This document shows positions 42,541 through 51,757 of a stretch of 64,000 bases of DNA, one piece after another. Origin of the DNA: RGIG9060 sp052173655 (lineage in GTDB: Bacteria > Spirochaetota > Spirochaetia > Treponematales > Treponemataceae); contig JBQMYD010000003.1 in the NCBI GenBank assembly GCA_052173655.1, forward strand, positions 124,001 to 188,000, given 5' to 3'. The first letter of the stretch is position 1, and each line of letters starts with the position of its first letter. The position numbers and the translations under genes are program-made. Under the pieces are notes generated by a model. It ran no database searches. It saw only the letters and a list, made by a program, of their open reading frames with translations, and had not been told where the DNA came from.

Positions 42541-44040
42541 ATGAAAAATGTTACATCTAAATTTATAATTGCCCTTTTAGCAGGAGTTTTTGCTTTTTAT
42601 TCCATTTTTGCCCCAAATCTTTTTGCTCAAGCGAAAAAAAACAAATCTGACACAGTAAAAGTAAGCCAGTATATGCAGCTCATAAACAGTGTTTACGGAT
42701 TCATTTTACAAAACTATGTTGATGAAGTGGATCCTGAAGTTCTTTATGCAGGAGCATTAAAAGGCTTAATGGAATCCTTGGAAGACCCTTACACATCTTA
42801 CTTGAATTCTTCACAAATGCGTTCCTTGAATGACACCACAATCGGAAATTTCGGTGGAGTCGGTCTTACCATTACAAAGCCTCAAGTTTCCACTCCGGAA
42901 AAACCTGCCTATGTTGAAGTTACAAGCCCTATCGAAGGTGGTCCGGGATATAAAGCGGGAATACACGCAGGAGATCTTATTCTTTCAATAAACGGAACTC
43001 CAACTCCGGATATTTCAATGAATGAAGTTTTAGGAATACTTAGAGGTACCGTAGGTGAAGGCGTAAATGTCGTTATTCGACGTGGCAAAAAAATGGAATT
43101 TTCAAGAACATTGATTAGAGAAAACATAGAAGTCCCTACAGTAAAATTCGGTATGATCGAAAACATGCAAAAGAAAATCGGTTATATCAGAATTATCGAG
43201 TTTACACCTCAAACTGCAGAAAGAGTCCAAGAAGCTTTTGATACTTTTACTCAAAACAAATTTGAAAGCCTGATCATAGATCTTCGTAATAATCCCGGAG
43301 GTCTTATTACCAGTGTTGCAGAAGTTGCAGATAAGTTTATTGACAACGGTATTATTGTTTCAACAAAGAGCAGAAAACAAGAAACTGAAAATGTTTTTAC
43401 AGCTTCTCCTGAAAAAACTACAATGCCGAAAGGAATTCCAATTATAGTTTTAATAAACAAAGGCTCTGCAAGTGCTTCAGAAATTCTTTCAGGAGCTTTA
43501 AAAGACTATAAACTTGCATATCTTATGGGAGAACGTTCTTACGGAAAAGGCTCCGTTCAACAAGTTATAAATCTTTACAATAACGACGGTGTAAAACTTA
43601 CAATGGCACGTTATTATACTCCAAGCGATGTAAATATTGACAAAATAGGAATACCGCCTGATCGTGAAGTAAAAATGGAAGTATTAGAGGAAGACGAAGA
43701 AAAAGCTTACGTAGATTTGATGAATTCAAATGAAATTGCAAAATACGTTGAAGTCCACGAAAATATGACGAAAAATGATGTATTTTTATATGCAAAAGAT
43801 TTGTCCAAAAAATATAGTTTAAAAGAAAAACTCCTTCGCCGTCTTATTAATATGGAATTGAACCGAACAAAAGATCCTTTGCTCTACGATTTGGACTATG
43901 ATGATCAACTTGTTGCAGCTATAAAACTTATTGAAACCGAAGATTTTAACAAATTGATGAAGTTTACAAAAACTTTAAAGCAACTTCAAGATGAAGCAAA
44001 GCTTAAAGAAGAAAAATCTGACGATAAAAAAAATAAGTAG
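42541..44040 (+). CDS. ctpA: Carboxyl-terminal processing protease (S41)
   Basis: This exported serine protease cleaves protein C-termini in the periplasm. The signal sequence (1-30) ends near NLFAQA. An N-terminal helical region (DPYTSYL) is followed by a PDZ domain at about 95-180 (GGVGLTI, VTSPIEGGPGYKAGIHAGD). The S41 core has FESLIIDLRNNPGG. The catalytic Ser lies in GSASASEI (about 311) and Lys in GERSYGKGSVQ (about 335). The C-terminus is charged. It heads a rightward operon with rsmE and wecG. Confidence 0.94.
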   Translation: MKNVTSKFIIALLAGVFAFYSIFAPNLFAQAKKNKSDTVKVSQYMQLINSVYGFILQNYVDEVDPEVLYAGALKGLMESLEDPYTSYLNSSQMRSLNDTTIGNFGGVGLTITKPQVSTPEKPAYVEVTSPIEGGPGYKAGIHAGDLILSINGTPTPDISMNEVLGILRGTVGEGVNVVIRRGKKMEFSRTLIRENIEVPTVKFGMIENMQKKIGYIRIIEFTPQTAERVQEAFDTFTQNKFESLIIDLRNNPGGLITSVAEVADKFIDNGIIVSTKSRKQETENVFTASPEKTTMPKGIPIIVLINKGSASASEILSGALKDYKLAYLMGERSYGKGSVQQVINLYNNDGVKLTMARYYTPSDVNIDKIGIPPDREVKMEVLEEDEEKAYVDLMNSNEIAKYVEVHENMTKNDVFLYAKDLSKKYSLKEKLLRRLINMELNRTKDPLLYDLDYDDQLVAAIKLIETEDFNKLMKFTKTLKQLQDEAKLKEEKSDDKKNK

Positions 44041-44045
44041 GCTGC

Positions 44046-44840
44046 ATGAGACAATATTTAGCTTCAGAAATGCCTGACAAAAATGGAACTATTGTTGTAA
44101 AAGGCAAAGATTTTAAATATCTTTCTCAAGTATTACGACTTGAAATAGGCAATGTAGTTCAGGTGCGTTTACCGGATCAGCAGCTAGTTTCAATGGAAGT
44201 ATCAAAAATACAGTCAAAACAAATGATTTTTTCGTCATGCTCGGAATCTGATACAAATTTGAATTTTGCATGTCAGGGCGTAAGTGCCCGGAGTATAAAA
44301 AAAAGCAATGTTGAATATTGGGTTTTTCAATTTGTTCCAAAACCTGCAAAAATGGATTTACTAATCAGGCAATGTGTTGAATGTGGTATAAACAACATAG
44401 TTCCTGTTCAAGGAGAATTTTCAAATCAGCCGGATTGGAAAAATCGTTCGGAACGCTGGTTACGTCTGGTAAGAGAAGCCCGTCAGCAAAGCGGTTCTCC
44501 TGTAGACACAAAAATCTGGGATTGCATGAGTCTTGAAAAATCTCTGGAGTTATGGGGAACTACAACTGAACCGGCTTTTTTACTGCATGAATCGGATATC
44601 GCCGACAAAAATATTTTTACAATTCTTTCAAAAACTGAGGGTAAGATAAAAAAAGCGGCACTTGCAATTGGACCTGAGGGGGGAATGTCCGATTCTGAAA
44701 TTCAATTATTAAAAAATGCAGGATTTGATTTAATACATTTCAATACAAATGTTTTACGTTGCGAAACTGCTTGTCTATATGGAATTGCTGCAATTCAAAC
44801 TGCAATATCGGAGTATAAATCATGGCACAAACACGAATAG
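44046..44840 (+). CDS. rsmE: 16S rRNA (uracil-1498-N3)-methyltransferase
   Basis: RsmE methylates U1498 of 16S rRNA. The 264-aa protein has an N-terminal PUA-like domain (VKGKDFKYLSQVLRLEIGN) and a SPOUT knot with KPAKMDLLIRQCVECGI, AIGPEGGMSDSEI and VLRCETACLYGIAA. It starts five bases after the ctpA stop and overlaps the wecG-like start by 19 bp. Confidence 0.95.
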   Translation: MRQYLASEMPDKNGTIVVKGKDFKYLSQVLRLEIGNVVQVRLPDQQLVSMEVSKIQSKQMIFSSCSESDTNLNFACQGVSARSIKKSNVEYWVFQFVPKPAKMDLLIRQCVECGINNIVPVQGEFSNQPDWKNRSERWLRLVREARQQSGSPVDTKIWDCMSLEKSLELWGTTTEPAFLLHESDIADKNIFTILSKTEGKIKKAALAIGPEGGMSDSEIQLLKNAGFDLIHFNTNVLRCETACLYGIAAIQTAISEYKSWHKHE

Positions 44841-45607
44841 TTTTTTTAAATGTTCCCATTGACATTGTTCAGGAAGAAGAATTTTCCGACAAAATTATGG
44901 AAATTTCAAAAAAAAAAGAATTTTCTCAGATTTGTTTTGTTTCAATATGGGACGTTTTAAAAGCACGCAGAAATCAAGAATATCTTTCGTGTCTTAAAAA
45001 CGCATCCCTTGTCATTCCTATATCAAAAAGTATTTTGCGAGGGGCTGAATTTTTAAAACTTACAACTCCTGTTCGTTATAATCCATTCAAAACTGTAATC
45101 AACATTATGAATGTAATAGATAAAAATTTCGGTTCTTTGTACTTGCTCGGAGGACGTAAAGAATCTTTGATGAATGCAACAAAAAATATTAACTCTACTT
45201 TTCCGGGAATTCATATTGTAGGACGTTTTGTAGGATATTATCCCAAGTCCATTGAACCAAACATGATGGAAGCAATCCACAAAGCAAGTCCTGCCTTATT
45301 TTTAAGCAGCGATGGAGTCAACGGTGGCGATTTGTGGTCTTTCCGCAGAAAAGATCAAATGAACCCCGGAATTTTTCTTTATTACAAAGATTGCTTTGGA
45401 ATTTTTTCAAAACGTAAACGCCGAATTTCATATTTTACTTTTGACAAAGGACTGGAAATTTGGTCCGAAATACTGCATAATCCTTTTAAAATCTTTTTAA
45501 TTTTGCCATATATGTGGTATTTGATAGTCTTGACTTGGTACAAAATCAGTAAAAAAGGGCAAAAACAAGCTCTTGATTTTGCCAAAGAAAATAAAATTGA
45601 AAAATAA
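44822..45607 (+). CDS. WecG/TagA/CpsF family glycosyltransferase
   Basis: The 261-aa protein resembles WecG/TagA enzymes, which transfer N-acetylmannosaminuronate or N-acetylmannosamine to a polyprenol-linked GlcNAc in surface-polymer assembly. The conserved blocks are FLNVPIDIVQEEEF, SLVIPISKSILRGAEFL (usually PDG-x-G), FGSLYLLGGRKESLM and IHIVGRFVGYYP. A hydrophobic, basic C-terminus (FKIFLILPYMWYLIVL) may anchor it to the inner membrane. The PDGxG motif is not intact, so activity is uncertain. No other polysaccharide genes are near. Confidence 0.8.
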   Translation: MAQTRIVFLNVPIDIVQEEEFSDKIMEISKKKEFSQICFVSIWDVLKARRNQEYLSCLKNASLVIPISKSILRGAEFLKLTTPVRYNPFKTVINIMNVIDKNFGSLYLLGGRKESLMNATKNINSTFPGIHIVGRFVGYYPKSIEPNMMEAIHKASPALFLSSDGVNGGDLWSFRRKDQMNPGIFLYYKDCFGIFSKRKRRISYFTFDKGLEIWSEILHNPFKIFLILPYMWYLIVLTWYKISKKGQKQALDFAKENKIEK

Positions 45608-45611
45608 CTTT

Positions 45612-46148
45612 TTATTCTTCGACTCTAACCCATGTTTCCATTTTTTGTCCCATAAAATCAAGATTTTTACCGTAAAAAATATTTTGAGGGCGAATTAACT
45701 CCATCCTCCAAGTTTTTACCGGAGTTTCATTTGCAAGTTCATCAGAAAGTTCATCTTCGGAATAAATTTTTTCTGAAAGAACGTAAAAAAAATCTCCGCT
45801 AAAATATTTTATTATAGAAGTTTTTGTTACCCTATTGCTTAATTTTCCATTTTGAAGCTGAGCACAATTTTCAATATCAAAAACAATTTTTTTCCCTGAA
45901 AGTTTATATTTTCCTGTCCAAACCAGTGCATTTTCAGATCCCTCATAATAAACCTGAATTGTAACAACATGATTTGCCTTAAAAAAAATCTGATGCACAT
46001 ATTGGTTACCTGCAAAATCCTGATTTTTCATTATCCATTCATGTGCATAAATTGGACTTTGTTTTTCGTTAAAACAAGAAGTAAAATTAAAAAAAACTGC
46101 TGTAAATAATAAAATAAAAAAAAGAAAGTTTAAAATTTTTATTTTCAT
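45612..46148 (-). CDS. Putative lipoprotein of unknown function
   Basis: The protein has a hydrophobic leader ending FFNFTSCFNE, which fits a lipoprotein signal with the Cys near residue 25. The mature part (about 150 aa) is beta-rich (YVHQIFFKANHVVTIQVYYEG, WTGKYKLSGKKIVFDI) and resembles small lipocalin-like domains. I do not recognise a family. The start is ATG 46148 with CAGGGAAA upstream; an in-frame extension to 46184 has no ribosome binding site. It is convergent with the wecG-like gene. Confidence 0.65.
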   Translation of the reverse strand: MKIKILNFLFFILLFTAVFFNFTSCFNEKQSPIYAHEWIMKNQDFAGNQYVHQIFFKANHVVTIQVYYEGSENALVWTGKYKLSGKKIVFDIENCAQLQNGKLSNRVTKTSIIKYFSGDFFYVLSEKIYSEDELSDELANETPVKTWRMELIRPQNIFYGKNLDFMGQKMETWVRVEE

Positions 46149-46295
46149 AGATATTTCCCTGTTATTTTTTAAGCCTTTGCTCATTTACTACATTATAGTA
46201 GCACAAAAATTTATATCAGGCATTTAAATTGTTGAACAAATTAACCTTTTTTTCTACAATGATTTAGATCTTAGTATTTTTCGGAGGAAGAGCGT

Positions 46296-47153
46296 ATGTT
46301 CAAAATTATTGAAAAAAAGTTATTGTCTATCGGTGTCTACTACATAAAGGTTTCTGCTCCCGAAATTGCCCGAAATCGAAAAGCCGGACAATTTGTTATT
46401 CTCCAAATCGATGTTGAATTTGGAGAACGTATTCCTCTTACAATCGCAGATGCAAATGCAGAAGAAGGCTGGATTGTATTGGTTTTTCAAGCCGTTGGTG
46501 CCACAACTAAAAAACTTGCACTTTTTGAAACGGGGCAAGAAATACCGGTTATCCTTGGGCCGTTAGGGAATCCTTCTAAAATAGAAAAATATGAAAACCC
46601 TGTAGTTATCGTTGGAGGCGGTTTTGGAGTTGCTCCTTGTTACCCTATTGCTCAAGCTCATAAAAACATAGGAAACAAAGTAATAATGATTATAGCCGCA
46701 CGGACAAAAGATCTTCTAATATTCGTTGATGAAATGAAAGCTATTTGCGATGAAGTTATTGTAATGACCGATGACGGATCGGCAGGCAGGCAAGGGCTTG
46801 CAACACTTCCTCTGGAAGAACTTTGCAAAAGTCAATGTCCTCCGTCGGAAGTTATTGCTATCGGACCTCCTGTAATGATGAAGTTTTGTTCATACACCAC
46901 AAAAAAATTCGGCGTAAAAACAACAGTATCTCTAAATACAATTATGATTGACGGAACAGGAATGTGCGGAGGTTGCCGTGTAAACGTAAATAACGAAGTA
47001 AAGTTTGTTTGCGTAGACGGCCCTGAATTTGATGCTCATCTTGTAGACTGGGATAACATGATGACTCGAATGAAGACTTTTAAAAATCGGGAACAAGAAG
47101 ACTTACATAAGTGCAATCTTCAAATTCAAGCCGATCAACTATCAAAAAAGTAA
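46296..47153 (+). CDS. nfnA: NADH-dependent ferredoxin:NADP oxidoreductase, subunit A
   Basis: This is the small flavoprotein subunit of the electron-bifurcating NfnAB complex, which couples ferredoxin and NADH to NADP reduction. The 285-aa protein has an FAD domain (AGQFVILQI, ERIPLTIADANAEEGWI), an NAD domain (VVIVGGGFGVAPCYPIAQA) and a C-terminal [2Fe-2S] site with Cys in DGTGMCGGCRV and VKFVCVDGPEFDAH. GGAGGAAG precedes ATG. It is directly followed by nfnB. The same family also contains sulfide dehydrogenase and PyrK-like proteins, but the pairing with NfnB favours Nfn. Confidence 0.9.
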   Translation: MFKIIEKKLLSIGVYYIKVSAPEIARNRKAGQFVILQIDVEFGERIPLTIADANAEEGWIVLVFQAVGATTKKLALFETGQEIPVILGPLGNPSKIEKYENPVVIVGGGFGVAPCYPIAQAHKNIGNKVIMIIAARTKDLLIFVDEMKAICDEVIVMTDDGSAGRQGLATLPLEELCKSQCPPSEVIAIGPPVMMKFCSYTTKKFGVKTTVSLNTIMIDGTGMCGGCRVNVNNEVKFVCVDGPEFDAHLVDWDNMMTRMKTFKNREQEDLHKCNLQIQADQLSKK

Positions 47154-47170
47154 AATTGGGAAGTAATAAT

Positions 47171-48631
47171 ATGACAGATGTAAAAGATTTATTAAAAGAA
47201 ATACAGTCAAAAGAAGTTTTGACACCAAAAGATAGAATGGCTATTCCTCAAATGGAGATGCCTGTCAGAGATGCAAAAAAACGTGCAAGAGAAATGGATG
47301 AAGTTGCACTTGGATATACTGCTGAAATGGCAATTGTAGAAGCAAATCGCTGTTTACAGTGTAAAAATCAACCGTGTATTGCAGGCTGTCCGGTAAATAT
47401 TCAAATTCCGCAATTTATTGAACAAATTGCAAAGGGTGAATTTAAAAATGCTGTAGACATCATAAAGCAAACAAGTTTACTTCCTGCAATTTGCGGAAGA
47501 GTTTGTCCTCAGGAAAAACAATGTCAGGGTGTTTGTACTGTTGGAAAAGTTTTCAAATCTCCGGAAAAAGCTGTTTCTATTGGACGGTTGGAACGCTTTG
47601 TTGCTGACTGGGAAAAAGAAAACAATAAGGTTACGTTACCAAAAATTTCAGAAAAGACCGGAAAAAAAGTTGCAGTTATAGGAGCCGGTCCTGCAGGACT
47701 TACCGTTGCTGCAGATTGTGCACGAGCAGGCCATGAAGTTACGGTTTTTGAGGCTTTTCACAAAGCCGGAGGGGTTATGATGTACGGAATTCCTGAGTTC
47801 AGACTTCCAAAAACTGTCGTTCAAAATGAAATAGACAACCTAAAAAAAATAGGAGTACATTTTGAATGTAATTTTCTTGTAGGTAGAACAAACACTTTGG
47901 AACAACTTTTGAAAGAAAAAAATTTTGATGCTGCTTTTATCGGAACAGGTGCAGGTCTTCCAAAGTTTATGAATATTCCGGGCGAAAATTTTATCGGTGT
48001 TTTCAGTGCAAATGAATACCTTACAAGAGCAAACCTCATGAAAGGTTACGATAAAGAAAACTCCGAAACTCCTATTTTTGAAGCAAAAAAAGTCTGTGTT
48101 TGCGGTGGCGGTAATGTTGCAATGGATGCAGCCAGAATGGCTTTAAGACTTGGAGCTGAACAAGTAAACATTATCTATAGACGAACCAAAAAAGAAATGC
48201 CTGCAAGAGCAGAAGAAATAGAACATGCAGAGGAAGAAGGCATAATTTTCAGATTTCTTGAAAATCCTATAGAAGTTCTCGGAGATGAAGAAGGCAAAGT
48301 TAAAGCTGTAAAATGTTTAAGCTATGAACTTGGCGAACCTGACGCTTCAGGACGAAGAAGCCCTGTTGCAATCCCGAATAGTGAACACGAAGTTGAATGC
48401 GATGCAATGATAGTTGCTCTTGGGAACGGTTCAAATCCGTTAATGGTTCAAACAACTCCCGGCTTAGATGCTGACAAAAAAGGACACATAATTGTTAATG
48501 AAGAACAAGCTACCAGCCATGCAAAAGTTTGGGCAGGAGGTGATATTGTTCTGGGAGCGGCAACAGTTATTCTTGCCATGGGTGAGGGAAGAAAAGCGGC
48601 GGCGGCTATTAACGAATATCTGTCAAAATAA
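47171..48631 (+). CDS. nfnB: NADH-dependent ferredoxin:NADP oxidoreductase, subunit B (GltA-type)
   Basis: This partner subunit carries the bifurcating FAD and two [4Fe-4S] clusters. The N-terminal cluster region has CLQCKNQPCIAGCPVNI and CGRVCPQEKQCQGVC. Nucleotide-binding motifs follow: VAVIGAGPAGLTVAADCARA, an NADPH site VCVCGGGNVAMDAARMALRLG, and the late VWAGGDIVLGAATVILAMGEG. The product is 486 aa from ATG 47171 (GGGAAG upstream); a longer frame to 47111 overlaps nfnA and is unlikely. Sequences like this are often named glutamate synthase small subunit, but no large subunit is in the window. Confidence 0.92.
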   Translation: MTDVKDLLKEIQSKEVLTPKDRMAIPQMEMPVRDAKKRAREMDEVALGYTAEMAIVEANRCLQCKNQPCIAGCPVNIQIPQFIEQIAKGEFKNAVDIIKQTSLLPAICGRVCPQEKQCQGVCTVGKVFKSPEKAVSIGRLERFVADWEKENNKVTLPKISEKTGKKVAVIGAGPAGLTVAADCARAGHEVTVFEAFHKAGGVMMYGIPEFRLPKTVVQNEIDNLKKIGVHFECNFLVGRTNTLEQLLKEKNFDAAFIGTGAGLPKFMNIPGENFIGVFSANEYLTRANLMKGYDKENSETPIFEAKKVCVCGGGNVAMDAARMALRLGAEQVNIIYRRTKKEMPARAEEIEHAEEEGIIFRFLENPIEVLGDEEGKVKAVKCLSYELGEPDASGRRSPVAIPNSEHEVECDAMIVALGNGSNPLMVQTTPGLDADKKGHIIVNEEQATSHAKVWAGGDIVLGAATVILAMGEGRKAAAAINEYLSK

Positions 48632-48640
48632 AACAAAATA

Positions 48641-48710
48641 AAAAACTCTCAAGCTATTTTTAGTTTTTAGTTAAAACACCACAAATAAAATAGACTTGAG
48701 AGTTTTTTTT
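48641..48710 (+). terminator. Terminator of nfnAB
   Basis: AAAAACTCTCAAG (48641-48653) pairs with CTTGAGAGTTTTT (about 48695-48707), extended inward by TATTTT/AAAATA, and T-rich on exit. The symmetry also allows it to stop the convergent aminopeptidase gene. Confidence 0.8.
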
Positions 48711-48726
48711 GCCATCACAAATATTT

Positions 48727-50067
48727 TTATATTTTTAAGAATGCTTCATATGCACCAAAGGCCTGTTCTATATCGTATACTGATGTAATCTCCCAAGGAG
48801 CATGCATACTCAAAACAGGCACTCCGGCATCAAGAACATACATTCCGTATTTTGCCGCAAGATAAGCAATGGTGCCGCCACCGCCCTGATCAACTTTTCC
48901 AAGTTCTGCCATTTGATATTTTACTTTTGCTTCATCAAGCACAGCTCTCAACTTTGCAATAAATTCAGGACTTGCATCATTTGCTCCTACTTTTCCTCTG
49001 CTACCGGTATATTTATTGAATACAATTCCTCCTCCAAGAAAAGAAGAGTTTTCTCTATCAAAAAGATCTGAATTCATAGGATCAAAAGCGGAATTTACAT
49101 CACTGGAAAGCATATAACTGTTATTTAATGCACGTCTTATGATAAGTTCTCCGTATTCTCCAAGTCTTGAAACTACCTCTGCAACACAATTTTCAAAAAA
49201 GTGGCTGTCCATGCCTGTTGCCCCTACGCTGCCGATTTCTTCCTTATCTACACAAAGACATACATTGGTTCGCCTTGTTGCCTCTACATTTAACATAGCT
49301 TTTATAGATGTAAAAGCACAACTTCTGTCATCTTGCCCATAAGCTAAAATCAAAGAACGGTCAAATCCTAAATCTCGTGCAAAACCGGCAGGAACAACCT
49401 CAAGTTCAGCAGAAGCAAAATCTTTTTCTTCAATACCGTACTTTTCTTTCAAAATAGCAAGAATTGTATCTTTTGCAGTATTTTTAGATTCTTTTGACTT
49501 ATTTTTTTCGATTTTTTCTTCACAAGGACATTCACTGCCTATTATTAAATCAAGATTTTCCCCGGGGATAAATTCACTTGCTGTTTCTTTCATTTGTTTT
49601 TGTGCCAAATGCGGTAAAATATCGCTGATACAAAAAACCGGATCTTCTTTTTCTTCCCCTACAACAACTTTAACAACGCTTCCGTCTTTTTTGCAAACAA
49701 CACCATGAATGGCAAGTGGTAATGTAACCCACTGATACTTTTTTATTCCCCCATAATAATGCGTATTAAGATAAACAATAAAATCTTTTTCATAAATCGG
49801 TTTTTGTTTTACATCCAAACGAGGACTATCAATGTGAGCTCCAAGAATATTCATTCCTGTTTGGATATCTTCGGTCCCGATATTAAAAAGGGCAATAGCC
49901 TTGTTCCATTTTGTAATATAAACCTTATCACCGGATTTTAATTTTTCAACCTCATTTATGTTGCGGTATCCGGCTTTCTCTGCCATTTTAACTATATTAG
50001 AACAGCACTCTCTTTCAGTCTTTCCGTTATCCAAAAAATTTTTGTATTCTGAAATTAAATTACTCAT
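48727..50067 (-). CDS. M18 family aminopeptidase
   Basis: This dizinc aminopeptidase (446 aa) removes N-terminal residues from peptides in the cytosol. Metal and catalytic motifs are NILGAHIDSPRLDVK (His, Asp), CVDKEEIGSVGATGM (catalytic and metal Glu), DVNSAFDP and the C-terminal LSMHAPWEITSVYD (metal His). An acidic or lysine-rich insertion EEKIEKNKSKESKNT is in the usual variable segment. The start is ATG 50067 with AGGAGAA upstream. The ApeA/ApeB group of the family, often larger than E. coli enzymes, is the closest fit. Confidence 0.93.
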   Translation of the reverse strand: MSNLISEYKNFLDNGKTERECCSNIVKMAEKAGYRNINEVEKLKSGDKVYITKWNKAIALFNIGTEDIQTGMNILGAHIDSPRLDVKQKPIYEKDFIVYLNTHYYGGIKKYQWVTLPLAIHGVVCKKDGSVVKVVVGEEKEDPVFCISDILPHLAQKQMKETASEFIPGENLDLIIGSECPCEEKIEKNKSKESKNTAKDTILAILKEKYGIEEKDFASAELEVVPAGFARDLGFDRSLILAYGQDDRSCAFTSIKAMLNVEATRRTNVCLCVDKEEIGSVGATGMDSHFFENCVAEVVSRLGEYGELIIRRALNNSYMLSSDVNSAFDPMNSDLFDRENSSFLGGGIVFNKYTGSRGKVGANDASPEFIAKLRAVLDEAKVKYQMAELGKVDQGGGGTIAYLAAKYGMYVLDAGVPVLSMHAPWEITSVYDIEQAFGAYEAFLKI

Positions 50068-50194
50068 AAATTCTCCTATCAATTTTTTAATACCGGAGTA
50101 TTATATACTAATAAAAAAATTTTTACATCAATATTATAGTAATTCATACACTTATTATAGTATAATTTGAAATATTAAAATTGGAGTAAAAAAA

Positions 50195-51757
50195 ATGATT
50201 AATACTTTTTGGTCTTTAGTTCCCGCAATTATCGCAATTGTTCTGGCTCTCATTACAAAAGAAGTTTATTCTTCTTTATTCATAGGAATTTTAATTGGAG
50301 CTGTCTTTTTTGCATGTTTTGCTACCGGAGGTTTCACTTTTTCAGGATTTTTGACGCAATTATTTGATGACGGTTTGATAAAACAACTTTCTAACAGTTA
50401 CAATGTTGGAATTTTGATTTTTCTTGTAATACTTGGAATCATGGTTTCTCTTATGAACAAGGCAGGAGGTTCTGCAGCTTTCGGACGATGGGCACAAAAA
50501 CACATAAAAACAAAGGTTGGAGCTCAGTGTGCCACAATTATTTTAGGAATGCTGATTTTTATTGACGATTACTTTAACTGTCTTACAGTAGGTTCTGTAA
50601 TGAAGCCTGTTACTGAAAAATACGGAGTATCAAGAGAAAAACTTGCATATCTTATTGATGCAACAGCCGCACCAATTTGTATCATTGCACCGATAAGTTC
50701 GTGGGCGGCAGCCGTTTCAGGTTTTGTAACAGAAGGAGAAAACGGTATCGCTCTTTTTTGCAGGGCAATTCCATTTAACTTTTATGCCTTATTCATTCTA
50801 ATAATGCTTTTTTCGATGGTTTTTATGAAATTTGAATTTGGGCCTATGGCAAAGTACGAAAAAATTTCTTTAAAATCAGACTGCGAGAATAAATGCGAAA
50901 ATGAAAATAAAGCGAATACGGAAATTGAAGAAAATCCAAAAGGAAAAGTTATAGATTTACTATTTCCTGTTATCGTGTTAATTACTTTTAGCGTTCTTGG
51001 CATGATTTACTCAGGGGGAATTTTCAACAAAGAAAGCGATTCTTTCGGTAAATTTATACAAGCATTTGCAAATTCTGACGCCAGTGTAGGACTTGTCATA
51101 GGTTCTTTTGCAACTTTAATTATTTCTATAATTTATTTTTGTTTTAGACGTGTTCTAAAATTTAGAGAATGCATGTCTTGTATTCCTGAAGGTTTTAAAT
51201 CGATGGTTCCTGCAATTTTGATTTTATCGTTTGCTTGGACTTTAAAAGGAATGACAGACAGCCTTGGAGCTGCAGAATACGTGGCAAATCTTGTTTCCAA
51301 CAGTGCCGAAAATCTCCAATTCTTTTTACCGTCTATTGTATTCGTAATTGCAGTTTTTCTTGCTTTTGCAACCGGAACTTCATGGGGAACATTCGGAATT
51401 TTAATTCCAATATGCATCAGTGTATTTCCGGAAGCAACCGATCCTCTACGAATAATTTCCATGTCAGCTTGTATGGCAGGTGCTGTTTGTGGAGATCATT
51501 TTTCTCCGATTTCAGATACAACAATTATGGCCAGTGCCGGAGCTCAATGTAATCACGTGAACCACGTTAATACACAACTTCCCTATGCAGTAACTATTGC
51601 AATTATTTCTTTTATTTCGTATGTAGTAGCAGGATTTACACAAAAATGGGGAATTGTATCAAGTTTTATGATTTCCTTTATTTTCGGTCTTGTTTGCCTT
51701 TTTGTTTTTTTAATTTTTATGAAAAGAATAATAAATAAAAAAGGGGAGAATAAATGA
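50195..51757 (+). CDS. NhaC family Na+/H+ antiporter-like transporter
   Basis: The 520-aa inner-membrane protein has about twelve helices and the NhaC-family pattern: LVPAIIAIVLALITKEVYSS, MLIFIDDYFNCLTVGSVMKP, IAPISSWAAAVSG and FATGTSWGTFGILIPI. CGDHFSPISDTTIMASAG is also conserved. The family exchanges Na+ for H+, or in some branches malate or amino acids. A cytosolic loop with ENKCENENKANTEIEE is charged. GGAG lies before ATG. Its last codon overlaps the start of the S1 gene (ATGA). Confidence 0.88.
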   Translation: MINTFWSLVPAIIAIVLALITKEVYSSLFIGILIGAVFFACFATGGFTFSGFLTQLFDDGLIKQLSNSYNVGILIFLVILGIMVSLMNKAGGSAAFGRWAQKHIKTKVGAQCATIILGMLIFIDDYFNCLTVGSVMKPVTEKYGVSREKLAYLIDATAAPICIIAPISSWAAAVSGFVTEGENGIALFCRAIPFNFYALFILIMLFSMVFMKFEFGPMAKYEKISLKSDCENKCENENKANTEIEENPKGKVIDLLFPVIVLITFSVLGMIYSGGIFNKESDSFGKFIQAFANSDASVGLVIGSFATLIISIIYFCFRRVLKFRECMSCIPEGFKSMVPAILILSFAWTLKGMTDSLGAAEYVANLVSNSAENLQFFLPSIVFVIAVFLAFATGTSWGTFGILIPICISVFPEATDPLRIISMSACMAGAVCGDHFSPISDTTIMASAGAQCNHVNHVNTQLPYAVTIAIISFISYVVAGFTQKWGIVSSFMISFIFGLVCLFVFLIFMKRIINKKGENK